This document shows positions 17,214-26,589 of a DNA stretch of 36,890 nucleotides, piece after piece. The DNA is taken from the NCBI GenBank assembly GCA_949288185.1, contig CASEIZ010000068.1, positions 1 to 36,890 on the forward strand, in the 5' to 3' direction. The notes under the pieces were generated by a model. The model was not told where the DNA came from. It was given only the letters and a program-made list of their open reading frames with translations, and searched no databases. Position numbers and translations under genes: made by a program. Origin of the DNA: an uncultured Eubacteriales bacterium (lineage in GTDB: Bacteria > Bacillota > Clostridia > TANB77 > CAG-508). Position 1 is the stretch's first letter, and each line of letters begins with the position of its first letter.

Positions 17214-17750
17214 TTGAAGTTATTATTTAAAAATACAACTACATATTCCAAACACATATATGATGATTTTTTAAATTTTCATTCTAGAAAATTCTCGTTT
17301 AAATATCATCTATTTTCACTTATACTATCTATGCTAATTCTTTTTTTGATTATGTTATATATACAGAATCATTATTATGAATTGGCCATTATTTTTTGTG
17401 CTTGTTTAACCTCTTTTATTTTATATAGATATTTTCACCCAGTCGAAGAAGTAAATAAGGAATATCATAGTGATAAAATTGCAAAGGAAAAAAGTTTTAC
17501 TTTTTCTTTTTATGACCATTATTTTAAAATATATTCAGAGAAAAAATATTCCATTGTTTATTATCGAAAACTTTATAAAATATTTGAAACAGACACCTTT
17601 TTTTATTTATATTTAGATAATCGACATTCTTTTCTTATAGATAAATCTGGATTTAAAAAAGGAACTCCTATGGCTTTTCGAGATTTTATCAAGAAAAAAT
17701 GTCCTTTTAAATATAAAATAGATAAAGAAAATCATGAATCAAAAAAATAA
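17214..17750 (+). CDS. YcxB-like membrane protein
   Basis: This 178-residue protein begins with TTG at 17214, behind AGGTGA with 5-nt spacing. Two adjacent transmembrane segments occupy about residues 31-50 and 55-73. The C-terminal cytoplasmic half is beta-rich, with SFTFSFYDHYFKIYSEKK, a SIVYYRKLYKIFET strand and a FLIDKSGF segment, and matches the YcxB-like C-terminal domain pattern. The family is widespread in Firmicutes and has no known biochemical role. It stands alone, divergent from the trx operon, and ends at a bidirectional terminator. Confidence 0.8.
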   Translation: MKLLFKNTTTYSKHIYDDFLNFHSRKFSFKYHLFSLILSMLILFLIMLYIQNHYYELAIIFCACLTSFILYRYFHPVEEVNKEYHSDKIAKEKSFTFSFYDHYFKIYSEKKYSIVYYRKLYKIFETDTFFYLYLDNRHSFLIDKSGFKKGTPMAFRDFIKKKCPFKYKIDKENHESKK

Positions 17751-17771
17751 ACACCTTGTTTTTTATACAAT

Positions 17772-17807
17772 AAAACACAGTCTATGTTTGCATAAAAACT
17801 GTGTTTT
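17772..17807. terminator. Bidirectional terminator
   Basis: Arms AAAACACAGT (17772-17781) and ACTGTGTTTT (17798-17807) are perfect and extend outward imperfectly (ATACAAT...TTGTAT). A-rich and T-rich flanks on the two sides suit termination in both directions, between the convergent YcxB-like and hisS genes. Confidence 0.8.
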
Positions 17808-17848
17808 TGTTGTATTGATATATTTTTATCTTAACTATAATATTTTTC

Positions 17849-19180
17849 TTATATGACAAGGTTAATCTTTTTTATCATTTCTTTTATTTTATTTTCATCC
17901 ATTGGTAATTTTTCTTCATTTCCTGTTTTCATATCTTTTAATGTGATTTGTTTTGTATTAATTTCATCTTCACCTAATACAATCACATATGGAATTTCTA
18001 ATTTATCTGCATATTTAAATTTTGCTTTTAACTTTTTGTTATTTAAATAAATTTCTGTATTCATGCCAATATTTCTTAATTTTGTTGCTAGTTTTATTGG
18101 TTCTTCTAGATTTTCTACCATAGGAATAATTAAAATATCTGCAACAGATTTTCTATCTGCTTTGATAATATTTAATTCATTTAATTTATAAAATAATCTT
18201 GTTAATCCAATAGAAACACCAACACCTGGTAGACTTTTATCTGTATAGTATTCTGCTAGGTTTTCATATCTTCCTCCAGAACATACACTTCCGATTTCTC
18301 TATAATCATTTAAGAAGGTTTCGTAAACAGTTCCTGTATAATAGTCTAATCCTCTTGCAATGGTTAAGTCTACTTTAAAGTTTGTATCTGGCACACCAAA
18401 TACTCTTACATTTTTTACAACTGTTTTTAATTCTTCTACACCTTTTAAATAGGTTTCATTCTCAATTCCTAAGTTTTCTAGTTTTTCTATCTTTTCATCA
18501 GATGTTCCTTCAATTTCTATAAAGTTGATAATATTACTGATTTGTTTTTCTTGTAATCCTAATTTTTCAAATTCTTCTATAACAGCTTCTTTTCCTATTT
18601 TTTCGATTTTATCAATAATTCTTAATATCTCAACTGCATTTTCCTTTTGGTTTACACTTTCAAATAATCCATTTAGTATTCTTCTGTTATTTATTTTTAT
18701 CGTAAAATCTTCAAATCCCAATTCTCTAAACATTGTATAAATAATGGCTGGAATTTCAGCATCATTAATTAGGTCTAATTCTCCATCTCCAATGATATCA
18801 ATATCACATTGATAAAATTCTCTATATCTTCCTTTTTGTGCTCTTTCTCCTCTATATACTTTTCCAATTTGATATCTTCTGAATGGGAAACTTAAATTTC
18901 CATAATTTTTTGCTACATATTTGGCAAGTGGTACTGTTAAATCAAAACGTAATGCCAAATCTGTATCACCTTTTTGGAAACGATAAATTTGTTTTTCCGT
19001 TTCTCCCCCAGCTTTTGCAAGTAATACTTCTGCAAGTTCTATTACTGGTGTATCTAATGGTAAAAAACCAAACTTTTTATATGTTTTCTCTATTTTTTCC
19101 TTCATTTGATTAAATAAAATCTGTTCATTTGGTAGCAATTCCATAAATCCAGCTAATGTTCTTGGTTCTACTTTTTCCAT
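17849..19180 (-). CDS. hisS: Histidyl-tRNA synthetase
   Basis: This class II synthetase charges tRNA-His. Motif 2 is seen around RRYQIGKVYRGER and in YREFYQCDIDIIG. The HisA signature ARGLDYYTGTVYE near residue 280 and motif 3 in GGRYENLAEYY and GVGVSIGLTRL identify a true HisS rather than HisZ, which lacks them. The C-terminal anticodon-binding domain starts near residue 350 (ADILIIPMVEN). At 443 residues it is slightly longer than the usual 420-430. It is the last gene of the recJ-rel-MBL-hisS series, 80 nt after the MBL gene. No T-box is visible in that gap. Confidence 0.96.
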   Translation of the reverse strand: MEKVEPRTLAGFMELLPNEQILFNQMKEKIEKTYKKFGFLPLDTPVIELAEVLLAKAGGETEKQIYRFQKGDTDLALRFDLTVPLAKYVAKNYGNLSFPFRRYQIGKVYRGERAQKGRYREFYQCDIDIIGDGELDLINDAEIPAIIYTMFRELGFEDFTIKINNRRILNGLFESVNQKENAVEILRIIDKIEKIGKEAVIEEFEKLGLQEKQISNIINFIEIEGTSDEKIEKLENLGIENETYLKGVEELKTVVKNVRVFGVPDTNFKVDLTIARGLDYYTGTVYETFLNDYREIGSVCSGGRYENLAEYYTDKSLPGVGVSIGLTRLFYKLNELNIIKADRKSVADILIIPMVENLEEPIKLATKLRNIGMNTEIYLNNKKLKAKFKYADKLEIPYVIVLGEDEINTKQITLKDMKTGNEEKLPMDENKIKEMIKKINLVI

Positions 19181-19260
19181 TTTCTTCTCTCCTATTTCTT
19201 AATATGTGCTAAATGCATATTCATATAGCTATTTTAGTATACTACATAATTGGTTAACTT

Positions 19261-19908
19261 TCAATACAATTTGGGTTTTAATTCAAGATATATTGGCTTT
19301 TCTTCTTTTATCATAGTAGCTTTTCCATGCCCTGGATACACAATTGTATTGTCTGGAAGTTTTAATAATTTATTGGTAATCGAATCCATAATATCTTCTA
19401 TGCTTCCTGTTGGTAAATCCGTTCTTCCCCATGTTCCTCGAAACATGGTATCTCCTGAAAACACACAATCCTCTTTCTCACAATATAAACTGGTTGAGCC
19501 TTTCGTGTGTCCTGGAGTATGGATGACTTTCAATTCTAATTCTCCTAAATGTATCAAATCATCATTATCAATCCTTGAATCTGCTTCTAACTCTATCGGA
19601 GGTAAATCAATTATTGCCGAAAGATTAATACTCAAATCATTTAATCCTTCACTATCCAATCGATGAATCAGTACTTTTCCTCCGCATTGATTTTTTAATT
19701 CTGTTACACCTGCTATATGGTCTCCATGGCAATGTGTTAAATAAATATATTTTAAATTTCCTTTTAAAATATGTATCATTTCAACAATTTTATCGACATC
19801 TCCTGCTGGGTCTATCACCATGGTTTCCTTGCTTTCTTCATCAAAGATAATATAGCAATTTGTCGGATCACCTATCCATGTATTAATCTTTCGTTCTTTT
19901 AAAATCAT
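19261..19908 (-). CDS. Metallo-beta-lactamase fold hydrolase (glyoxalase II-like)
   Basis: This 215-residue metalloenzyme has the signature THCHGDH (H59, H61, D63, H64) for a dinuclear metal site, HTPGHTKGS for the third ligand, SGDTMF with the bridging Asp and a late PGHGK. Its length fits the small hydroxyacylglutathione-hydrolase-like group (YqgX/GloB type) found next to rel and hisS in many Firmicutes. The substrate is not known for most members; thioesters such as S-lactoyl thiols are possible. The start is ATG 19908 with AAGGAGG directly preceded by palindromic element 3, so the hairpin in the polycistronic RNA would stand right before this ribosome site. Confidence 0.9.
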   Translation of the reverse strand: MILKERKINTWIGDPTNCYIIFDEESKETMVIDPAGDVDKIVEMIHILKGNLKYIYLTHCHGDHIAGVTELKNQCGGKVLIHRLDSEGLNDLSINLSAIIDLPPIELEADSRIDNDDLIHLGELELKVIHTPGHTKGSTSLYCEKEDCVFSGDTMFRGTWGRTDLPTGSIEDIMDSITNKLLKLPDNTIVYPGHGKATMIKEEKPIYLELKPKLY

Positions 19909-19920
19909 GTTTCCTCCTTT

Positions 19921-20046
19921 GGGGACGTGCCAAATCGTTCAAAAATTGAACAAAAGGGACAGACCTTCTTTCTTTTTATATTATAAAACTCATTTCTTTG
20001 AGGTCTGTCCCTTTTGTTCAATTTTTGAACGATTTGGCACGTCCCC
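19921..20046. repeat. Palindromic element 3 (126 bp, GGGGACGT family)
   Basis: Perfect 46-bp inverted arms (19921-19966 and 20001-20046) begin GGGGACGTGCCAAATCG, contain the inner palindrome GTTCAAAAATTGAAC, and end GGGACAGACCT. They surround a 34-nt AT-rich centre that is itself partly symmetric. The outer GGGGACGT and inner GGGACAGAC words are shared with element 2. The right end lies 6 nt after the rel stop codon and the left end touches the ribosome site of the MBL gene, so it fills the rel-MBL gap of a likely operon. Confidence 0.92.
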
Positions 20047-20052
20047 ATTGTT

Positions 20053-22251
20053 TCATTTCTTTCTTTTTACATCATAAACACTATTTACTTTTCTAACAAC
20101 TTTTTGTGCTTTATTTAGTTCATCTAAGTTTTCTACTTCAAGAGTGATATCTATAATAGCAATTCTTTCTTTTGTTGTCTTTGTGTTAACTCCTAAGATA
20201 TTTACTTTTGTGGTTCCTAGTTCTCTTAAAATATCTACTAATAGACCTGTTCTATCATTTGAGAAGATTTCGATTTCTGCTTGATATTCTGATTTTTCTT
20301 CTTCATACCATTCTACATCTATCATTCTATTTTCTTCTGATATTAAGTCTTTTACATTATAACAATCTTTTCTATGAACAGATACCCCTCTTCCTCTTGT
20401 TATATATCCCACAATTTCATCTCCTGGAAGGGGATTACAACATTTCGAAAGTTTTACTAAACAGTTGTCGATTCCTTTTACAATAACACCTGAACTTGAT
20501 GGCTTTGGTTTCTTTTGTTTTGCTTTTTTTAGTTCTTCTAATTTCTTTTCAATATCTTCTTCTTCATGTTCTTTTCGATATTCTTGAAGCATTCTTGCGA
20601 TAACTTTCACTGATGAATTTGCTCCAAATCCAACAGCAGCATACATTTCATCTAAATTTTTATATTTATATTTTTCAAGCATTGGCTCAATATATTCTGT
20701 TTTAAATAAATCTGTATGTGTAAATCCAATTCTTTTTAATTCTTTTTCGATTAATTCTTTTCCTTTTTCTATGTTTTCTTCTTTTTGTGCCTTTTTAAAC
20801 CAGCTTTTGATTTTATTTCTTGCTGCTGAGCTTTTTACAAATTTCAACCAATCTCTACTTGGTCCTTTTGAATTATCTGATGTGATAATTTCTACAATAT
20901 CTCCACTTTGCAATGGTGTGATAATTGGCATCATTTTACTATTAATTTTACATCCTGTCATTTTATTTCCAATTTCAGCATGTATGGTATATGCAAAATC
21001 AATTGGTGTTGCACCTCTTGGTAATACCTTGATTGATCCTTTTGGTGTAAAAACATATACTTCGTCTTCAAACAGCTCTGTTTTTAAAGTGTTTAGAAAT
21101 TCTTGTGGGTCTTCTAATTCTTTTTGCCATTCCAAAGTTTCTCTAAGCCATGCTAATTTATCTTCTTCTACTTTAACAGATTGTTTTTTTCCAAAATAAC
21201 TTGCTTCTTTATATGCCCAATGTGCAGCAATACCAAATTCAGCAATTTTATGCATTTCCCATGTCCTAATTTGTACCTCAAATGGTGTTCCTTTTTCTCC
21301 TAACAACGTGGTATGAATAGATTGATACATATTTGGCTTTGGAACAGCTATATAATCTTTAAATCTACCTGGCATAGGATTATATAATTCATGCACAACA
21401 CCTAATGCAGCATAACAATCTTTTACTGAGTTTACTAATATTCTTAAAGCAAATAAATCATAGATTTGATCTAATGTTTTGTTATCTCGTTTCATTTTTC
21501 GATAAATACTATATAAATGTTTAGCCCTTCCGGTTACTTCTGCATCAATTCTTTGTTTTTTTAAGGCTACACGAATATCTGCCATAATTTTCTCAATAAA
21601 TTGTGTTCTTTCTTCTCTCTTTTTATTAATTCCTTCTACCAATTCATGATATTCTTCTGGCTCTAAATATTTAAATGCTAAATCTTCTAATTCCCATTTT
21701 AAAGAATAAATACCTAATCTATTAGCCAGTGGTGCATATAAGTCTCTGGTTTCTTTGGCATTGGCAATCTGTCTGTCTCTTCTTAAATATTTTAGAGTTC
21801 TCATATTATGTAGTCTATCAGCTAGTTTAATTAAAATCACTCTAATATCTTTTCCCATTGCTAAAAACATTTTTCGATAGTCTTCTACTTGTTGTTCTTC
21901 AACTGATGCAAACTGAATATTACTCAATTTGGTTACTCCTGCTACCATGTCTGCAATTTCATTTCCAAATTGATTTCTTAAATCTTTATCTGTTATATCT
22001 GTATCTTCCACAATATCATGAAGAAGTGCAGCACAAATAGTACTATCATCTAATCCAATATCTGCCAAAATATATGCAACATTAAGAGGGTGAATAATAT
22101 ATGGTTCACCTGAGCTTCTTTTTTGACCTTTATGTTTTTCACTCGCCAATCGATAGGCTTTCATAATTAATTTAATATCCACTCTTCTTGAATGTTCTTT
22201 TCTTTTATTAATGACATCTTTAATCGTAATTTCTTTTTTTTCTTCTTGCAT
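20053..22251 (-). CDS. Bifunctional (p)ppGpp synthetase/hydrolase (Rel/SpoT)
   Basis: This makes and degrades the alarmone (p)ppGpp in the stringent response. The hydrolase HD domain has HDIVED with H78, D79, E82 and D83, so hydrolysis should be active. The synthetase domain follows, with GRFKDYIAVPKPN and YQSIHTT. A TGS domain (VYVFTPKGSIKVLPRGATP), a zinc-finger-like region (KLSKCCNPLPGDEIVGY) and a C-terminal ACT domain complete the usual long Rel layout. The start is taken at ATG 22251, with GGGAAG 7 nt upstream; an earlier ATG at 22278 has no ribosome site. It lies 66 nt downstream of recJ. The apt and dtd genes often seen in this cluster are absent. Confidence 0.96.
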   Translation of the reverse strand: MQEEKKEITIKDVINKRKEHSRRVDIKLIMKAYRLASEKHKGQKRSSGEPYIIHPLNVAYILADIGLDDSTICAALLHDIVEDTDITDKDLRNQFGNEIADMVAGVTKLSNIQFASVEEQQVEDYRKMFLAMGKDIRVILIKLADRLHNMRTLKYLRRDRQIANAKETRDLYAPLANRLGIYSLKWELEDLAFKYLEPEEYHELVEGINKKREERTQFIEKIMADIRVALKKQRIDAEVTGRAKHLYSIYRKMKRDNKTLDQIYDLFALRILVNSVKDCYAALGVVHELYNPMPGRFKDYIAVPKPNMYQSIHTTLLGEKGTPFEVQIRTWEMHKIAEFGIAAHWAYKEASYFGKKQSVKVEEDKLAWLRETLEWQKELEDPQEFLNTLKTELFEDEVYVFTPKGSIKVLPRGATPIDFAYTIHAEIGNKMTGCKINSKMMPIITPLQSGDIVEIITSDNSKGPSRDWLKFVKSSAARNKIKSWFKKAQKEENIEKGKELIEKELKRIGFTHTDLFKTEYIEPMLEKYKYKNLDEMYAAVGFGANSSVKVIARMLQEYRKEHEEEDIEKKLEELKKAKQKKPKPSSSGVIVKGIDNCLVKLSKCCNPLPGDEIVGYITRGRGVSVHRKDCYNVKDLISEENRMIDVEWYEEEKSEYQAEIEIFSNDRTGLLVDILRELGTTKVNILGVNTKTTKERIAIIDITLEVENLDELNKAQKVVRKVNSVYDVKRKK

Positions 22252-22317
22252 ATATACACTTCCCTTTTCTTCTCTCATTTTAATTTTTAAGGTATGAAAA
22301 ATAAGATAATATTACTT

Positions 22318-24009
22318 TTATATCGCTCTCATAATATCTTTCATATTAATTTGTAAAGTATCTACCCCATTAAAGGTATTCACTTCTAATACGCCTACAA
22401 CATCTATTCTATCACCAATTCGATACTCTTCTGCCAATTCTCCCATATTAAATCCAATAGCATTTACAACTGTATTTCCTTCTTTTAATGTTAGTTTTAG
22501 ATGTTTTCCTTCTGATAATGCCCTAATAGAATCAATCTTTAAATTTTTGAATGCAAATACAGGCATTTTATTACCTTCTCCAAATGGCTCTAGCTCCTTT
22601 AAACTTTCTACCATTTCTTTATTAATACTACTAAAGTCAATTTTAGCATCTATATTAATGATTGGAACAATTTTCTCAATATTTGCTTCTTTGGCAATCT
22701 CTTCAAATTCTTTTTTGAAAGCTTCAAACTTTTCTTTTTTGATAGTGATTCCAATCGCCATACTATGTCCACCAAATTTTTCAATCGTGTCTGAACATTT
22801 TGACAAGGCTTCATGTAAATCAAATCCTGGTATGCTTCTCCCTGAACCAGTTCCCATTCCATCTTCTTCAAAGCTTAATAAGATACTTGGTTTAAAGTAC
22901 ATTTCTGTAATTTTAGAAGAAACAATTCCAATAACGCCATGATGCCAATTGTGTCCTCCAACAGTAATCGTTGCATTTTCTGCTAAATGTTCTTCTTCTA
23001 TTTGTTTAACAGCATTTTCAAAAATTGTCTTTTCTGTATCTTGTCTTAATCTATTATATTCATTTAATTTACTTGTTAACTGAGAAACTTCCTTTTCATT
23101 TTTAGATAAAAATAGTTGCAAAGCATCTTCTGCTTTTCCCATTCTTCCACAAGCATTAATTCTTGGTGCAATTCCAAAAGAAATACTATTAGAATCAATT
23201 TTAGTATATCCTGTAGATTGAATAATAGATCTTAATCCTATATTTTTTGTCTGTTTAATTAATAATAAACCTAGTTTTGCAATGACTCTATTTTCATCTA
23301 CTAATGGAACAATATCTGATATGGTTCCTATGCAAACAATATCTAAATATTTTAAATATTCTTCTTCCTTTAATCCTAACTTGATTCCTAAAGCTTGTAT
23401 CAGTTTAAACACAACACCAACACCTGCTAATTCACGAAATGGATATGTACTATCTTTTCGTTTATTATCAATTACTGCTAATGCTTTTGGTAATTCATTT
23501 CCCGGTTCATGGTGGTCTGTTACAATGGTTTCAATTCCTAAGCTATTGGCATAGTCAATTTCTTCTTTTGCTGATATTCCACAATCTACGGTTATCATCA
23601 ATTCACAACCATTGTTATGAATTTTATCAATTGCATTTTTGTTTAATCCATATCCTTCATGTAATCGATTAGGGATGTATTGAGATACTTCTAATCCTCT
23701 ATCTTTTAAAAAACTTTTTAAAACTGTAATACTGGTAATTCCATCTACATCATAATCTCCGTAAATAGTTACTTTTTCTTGTTTTTCTATTGCTTGTACA
23801 ATTCTATTAATTGCCTTTTCCATATCTGTGATGAGATATGGGTCATGAAAATCATTTCTTGTGGGATTTAAAAATAGTCTAATTTGTTCTTCATTGACAA
23901 TATTTCTATTGGCAAGTATGGTTGCTAATAGTTTATTCAAATGATATTTATTGGATAATTCTTCTACTTTTTCTTCATCTACTTCATATATTTGCCATTT
24001 TTTATTCAT
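22318..24009 (-). CDS. recJ: Single-stranded-DNA exonuclease RecJ
   Basis: This 5'-3' exonuclease acts on single-stranded DNA in recombination and mismatch repair. DHH-family motifs are present: IYGDYDVDGITS (residues 82-93, motif I), the VDCG segment, VTDHHEPG (DHH at 165-167) and the DHHA1 motif GGHSMAIGI further on. An OB-like C-terminal domain follows, with FGEGNKMPVFA. At 563 residues it is the compact form. The start is ATG 24009 behind AGGAGAGG. It is the first gene of the recJ-rel-MBL-hisS series on the minus strand, and divergent from the M20 amidohydrolase. Confidence 0.95.
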   Translation of the reverse strand: MNKKWQIYEVDEEKVEELSNKYHLNKLLATILANRNIVNEEQIRLFLNPTRNDFHDPYLITDMEKAINRIVQAIEKQEKVTIYGDYDVDGITSITVLKSFLKDRGLEVSQYIPNRLHEGYGLNKNAIDKIHNNGCELMITVDCGISAKEEIDYANSLGIETIVTDHHEPGNELPKALAVIDNKRKDSTYPFRELAGVGVVFKLIQALGIKLGLKEEEYLKYLDIVCIGTISDIVPLVDENRVIAKLGLLLIKQTKNIGLRSIIQSTGYTKIDSNSISFGIAPRINACGRMGKAEDALQLFLSKNEKEVSQLTSKLNEYNRLRQDTEKTIFENAVKQIEEEHLAENATITVGGHNWHHGVIGIVSSKITEMYFKPSILLSFEEDGMGTGSGRSIPGFDLHEALSKCSDTIEKFGGHSMAIGITIKKEKFEAFKKEFEEIAKEANIEKIVPIINIDAKIDFSSINKEMVESLKELEPFGEGNKMPVFAFKNLKIDSIRALSEGKHLKLTLKEGNTVVNAIGFNMGELAEEYRIGDRIDVVGVLEVNTFNGVDTLQINMKDIMRAI

Positions 24010-24179
24010 ATTCCTCTCCTAATTATAACTTTTTTTCTATTGTATACTATTTTTTTCATTTTTAAAAGGGGGTAATACTAATTTATGAAATTAATCTTTC
24101 TGATTTTAATAATTCTATACAAATTGTATATACTCCATATTGTTTCTACGAAGTCATACATAAATTCTTTTGTTTTATG

Positions 24180-24208
24180 TTGAAAAAGATTACATAATAT
24201 GATATACT
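24180..24208 (+). promoter_or_regulatory. Promoter of the M20 amidohydrolase gene
   Basis: TTGAAA (24180-24185), a 17-nt spacer and TATACT (24203-24208) with a TGn extension lie about 30 nt before the start codon. A short TCCTAATTTTTAGGA hairpin follows and overlaps the ribosome site AGGAAAGG. Confidence 0.65.
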
Positions 24209-24238
24209 ATTCCTAATTTTTAGGAAAGGATCATCATT

Positions 24239-25621
24239 ATGGAGCAAGAACGTATCATTAAATTAAAAGATTTTTTTGATTTTGATTTAAAAGAACCAAT
24301 CAATCGATTAGCTTATACAGAAGAAGATATGGAATATAAGATAAAAATTATCGAAAAAATGAAGGCACTAGGCATGCAAATAACCCTTGACAAAGCAGGA
24401 AACATTTGTGGTACGATTTCTATTGGAAATCATCCACAAAAAACAATTGCCATTGGTTCTCATACAGATTCTGTTTATAATGGAGGACAATTTGATGGAC
24501 CAGTTGGTGTAATTGTTGGATTACAAGTTGCTGAAAATTTAATAAAAAGTAAAAAATGTACAGGAATCATAAAAGTTGCTATCTATGCTTGTGAAGAATC
24601 TAGCCGATTTGGTAATGCCTGTTTAGGAAGTAAATATTTAAATGGCACAATTACTCCTGAAGATTTTTCTTCTATTGTAGATCAAGACGCATTAAAAAAA
24701 GGTAAAACTATCACTTTACAAGAATCTATCGATTTTGCAAATTCCTATTTAAAAGAACATGTTAATGGTATTCAAGAAGTTGACAAAATCTTCGATTCTG
24801 TTGATTATTCCTTAGAAGCACATATTGAACAATATGATAGCTTAAAAAAGGCTTATAAAAAGAATCAGCAAGATACAGTTGGTATTATTAATTCTATTGG
24901 TTCAGCCGTAAGGCTTAAATATAATGTAGAAGGACAAGCAAACCATACAGGTTCAACACCTATGAAAAAAAGGAAAAATGCAGTTGATGCCACTGCTTTT
25001 ATTGGTAAGAAAGTTCGAAAACTTGGAAAACGTTATGAAAAACAAGGTTTTGGTAGAGCTAGTCAAGTTGAGATTAATACGCCTGGACACAATGGTAGTT
25101 TTAATCAAATACCAAACCAAGCAAATGGCTTAATTGATTTTCGTCTTCAAGGAGAAAACACACCAGAAATTGTATTGGAAGATTTTGAAAATATTAGACA
25201 ACAAGTAGAAACAAAAACTAAAACAAAAATCACTTCAACTGTTGTCTCAAAAGGCACTCCTGTTGTTACAAGTAAAGAACTAAACCAAAAATTAACCACT
25301 ATTTGTAATCAAAAAGGAATACAATCCATTGAGATGCCTTCATACCCTGGTCAAGATACAGGATATGTACCAGCTAAAGAAAAAACAATGGTATTTATTC
25401 CTTCTACAGGTGGAAGCCATAATCCTGAAGAACATACAAAAAAGAAATTCATTCAACCTGCAACAACACTTTTCACACAATTATCTAAAGAACTGTTAGA
25501 AGAAAGGTTTAGAGATGCTCAAAAAGTTTCTAGCACACCTAAATCTACTTATGCATCTTCACACATTCCTACTACTAAAGTTTCTAGTCGTGGTACACCT
25601 GATGAAAATGTATTAGGTTAA
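24239..25621 (+). CDS. M20-family Zn amidohydrolase (carbamoylase/allantoate type)
   Basis: This is a cytoplasmic metallohydrolase of the hydantoinase/carbamoylase branch, which cleaves N-carbamoyl or ureido amide bonds. The metal-site motifs are SHTDSV (H75, D77), FDGPVG (D86) and CEESSRFG (E119, E120). A lid domain with NSIGSAVRLKYNVEG and GQANHTGSTPMKKRKNA follows. The late SYPGQDTGY segment and GGSHNPEEH supply the remaining catalytic-site residues. The family core ends near residue 415; the last 45 residues are a Ser/Thr-rich tail that looks disordered. Its own promoter lies upstream and a terminator follows. The substrate cannot be fixed from sequence; N-carbamoyl amino acids or allantoate are the family's known ones. 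Confidence 0.88.
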   Translation: MEQERIIKLKDFFDFDLKEPINRLAYTEEDMEYKIKIIEKMKALGMQITLDKAGNICGTISIGNHPQKTIAIGSHTDSVYNGGQFDGPVGVIVGLQVAENLIKSKKCTGIIKVAIYACEESSRFGNACLGSKYLNGTITPEDFSSIVDQDALKKGKTITLQESIDFANSYLKEHVNGIQEVDKIFDSVDYSLEAHIEQYDSLKKAYKKNQQDTVGIINSIGSAVRLKYNVEGQANHTGSTPMKKRKNAVDATAFIGKKVRKLGKRYEKQGFGRASQVEINTPGHNGSFNQIPNQANGLIDFRLQGENTPEIVLEDFENIRQQVETKTKTKITSTVVSKGTPVVTSKELNQKLTTICNQKGIQSIEMPSYPGQDTGYVPAKEKTMVFIPSTGGSHNPEEHTKKKFIQPATTLFTQLSKELLEERFRDAQKVSSTPKSTYASSHIPTTKVSSRGTPDENVLG

Positions 25622-25644
25622 TATAATTTATGAAATTTACAATG

Positions 25645-25670
25645 GGGAAACTTAAAACAAGTTTCCCTTT
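25645..25670. terminator. Terminator between convergent genes
   Basis: Arms GGGAAACTT (25645-25653) and AAGTTTCCC (25659-25667) enclose a 5-nt loop and are followed by TTT. The stem lies between the convergent amidohydrolase and deacetylase genes. It is strongest on the plus strand but may serve both. Confidence 0.75.
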
Positions 25671-25687
25671 GATTTTTCAAAATCTTT

Positions 25688-26488
25688 TTATTTATATGCC
25701 TCTATTTCTTCTATAATTTCCTTTCCTGTCATCTCACAAGGAATATTGATTCTCTTAATCGCATGTTTATCAAACTCTTTAAAATCATTCATTCCAATAT
25801 CATATATTTGAAAATCAATTCCATTATTTTTTAATGTTCTTACTGTCTCAGTTGTATATGCACCATATGGATATGCAAATATTTTTAATTCTTGCTTTCC
25901 TAAATGTTTCTCTATTTTTTCATAAGATTCTTTTACATCATCACGAAGTTCTCGTACAGGACGCTTATCATAAAAAACATGTTTTTTGCTATGACTACCT
26001 ATTTCTACAAGTCCACTATTTTGCATTTCTAAGCACTCTTCCCAACCTAAATATTTTATACCGTCAATTTCTTGACCAATTTTATCTGTTACAATAAATA
26101 TAGATGCTTTCACTTGATACTGCTTCAAAATCGGATATATATATTCATAATTACTGTAATATCCATCATCAAAAGTTATCAACATCGGTTTATCAGGAAG
26201 TTCTGTTTTTCCACTATCAGCAAGTGCCAATTCTTTCATAGATATGATTGTATATCCATTTTCTAAAAATGTTTTTATATTTTCTTCAAAACTTTCTGGT
26301 GTATTTATATAGTTAAAATTGTCTGGATCATTTTCTGGAACCGTTGTTACGAAATTATGATATAGCAATATAGGAATTTTAATATCTGCTCTTTTACTAT
26401 TAGTTTTTACCTTGATGACAATTCCAATAATAACTACCATTACAACAATTACCAGACATACAATTATCAATTTTTTCTTCGTACTCAT
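25688..26488 (-). CDS. Polysaccharide deacetylase (IcaB/PgaB-like), membrane-anchored
   Basis: This is a NodB-fold deacetylase predicted to act on an extracellular N-acetylated polysaccharide. From the chosen ATG at 26488 (GGAG close upstream) a signal anchor spans about residues 6-26. The domain begins IPILLYHNF, the N-terminal pattern of IcaB/PgaB-type enzymes. LITFDDGYYSN carries the catalytic and metal-binding Asp pair, GSHSKKHV gives the metal-binding His residues, and FAYPYGAYTTET follows. An ATG 63 nt upstream would add an unsupported extension. It is divergent from a family-2 glycosyltransferase, so the pair may build and partly deacetylate a beta-1,6-GlcNAc type polymer. Confidence 0.85.
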   Translation of the reverse strand: MSTKKKLIIVCLVIVVMVVIIGIVIKVKTNSKRADIKIPILLYHNFVTTVPENDPDNFNYINTPESFEENIKTFLENGYTIISMKELALADSGKTELPDKPMLITFDDGYYSNYEYIYPILKQYQVKASIFIVTDKIGQEIDGIKYLGWEECLEMQNSGLVEIGSHSKKHVFYDKRPVRELRDDVKESYEKIEKHLGKQELKIFAYPYGAYTTETVRTLKNNGIDFQIYDIGMNDFKEFDKHAIKRINIPCEMTGKEIIEEIEAYK

Positions 26489-26544
26489 TTTCTCCACATT
26501 CCTTTCCCAAAGTATAATTTTAAAGTTTGCTATGTTGAGTTGAG

Positions 26545-26568
26545 GTGTCATATATTATTTTTTGACAC
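26545..26568. promoter_or_regulatory. Inverted repeat in the divergent promoter region
   Basis: GTGTCA (26545-26550) and TGACAC (26563-26568) are separated by 12 AT-only nt, midway between the divergent deacetylase and glycosyltransferase genes. The right arm includes a TTGACA-like -35 box. A shared operator is possible; no regulator gene is adjacent. Confidence 0.35.
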
Positions 26569-26589
26569 TTATCACGATTTTTCGACAGT

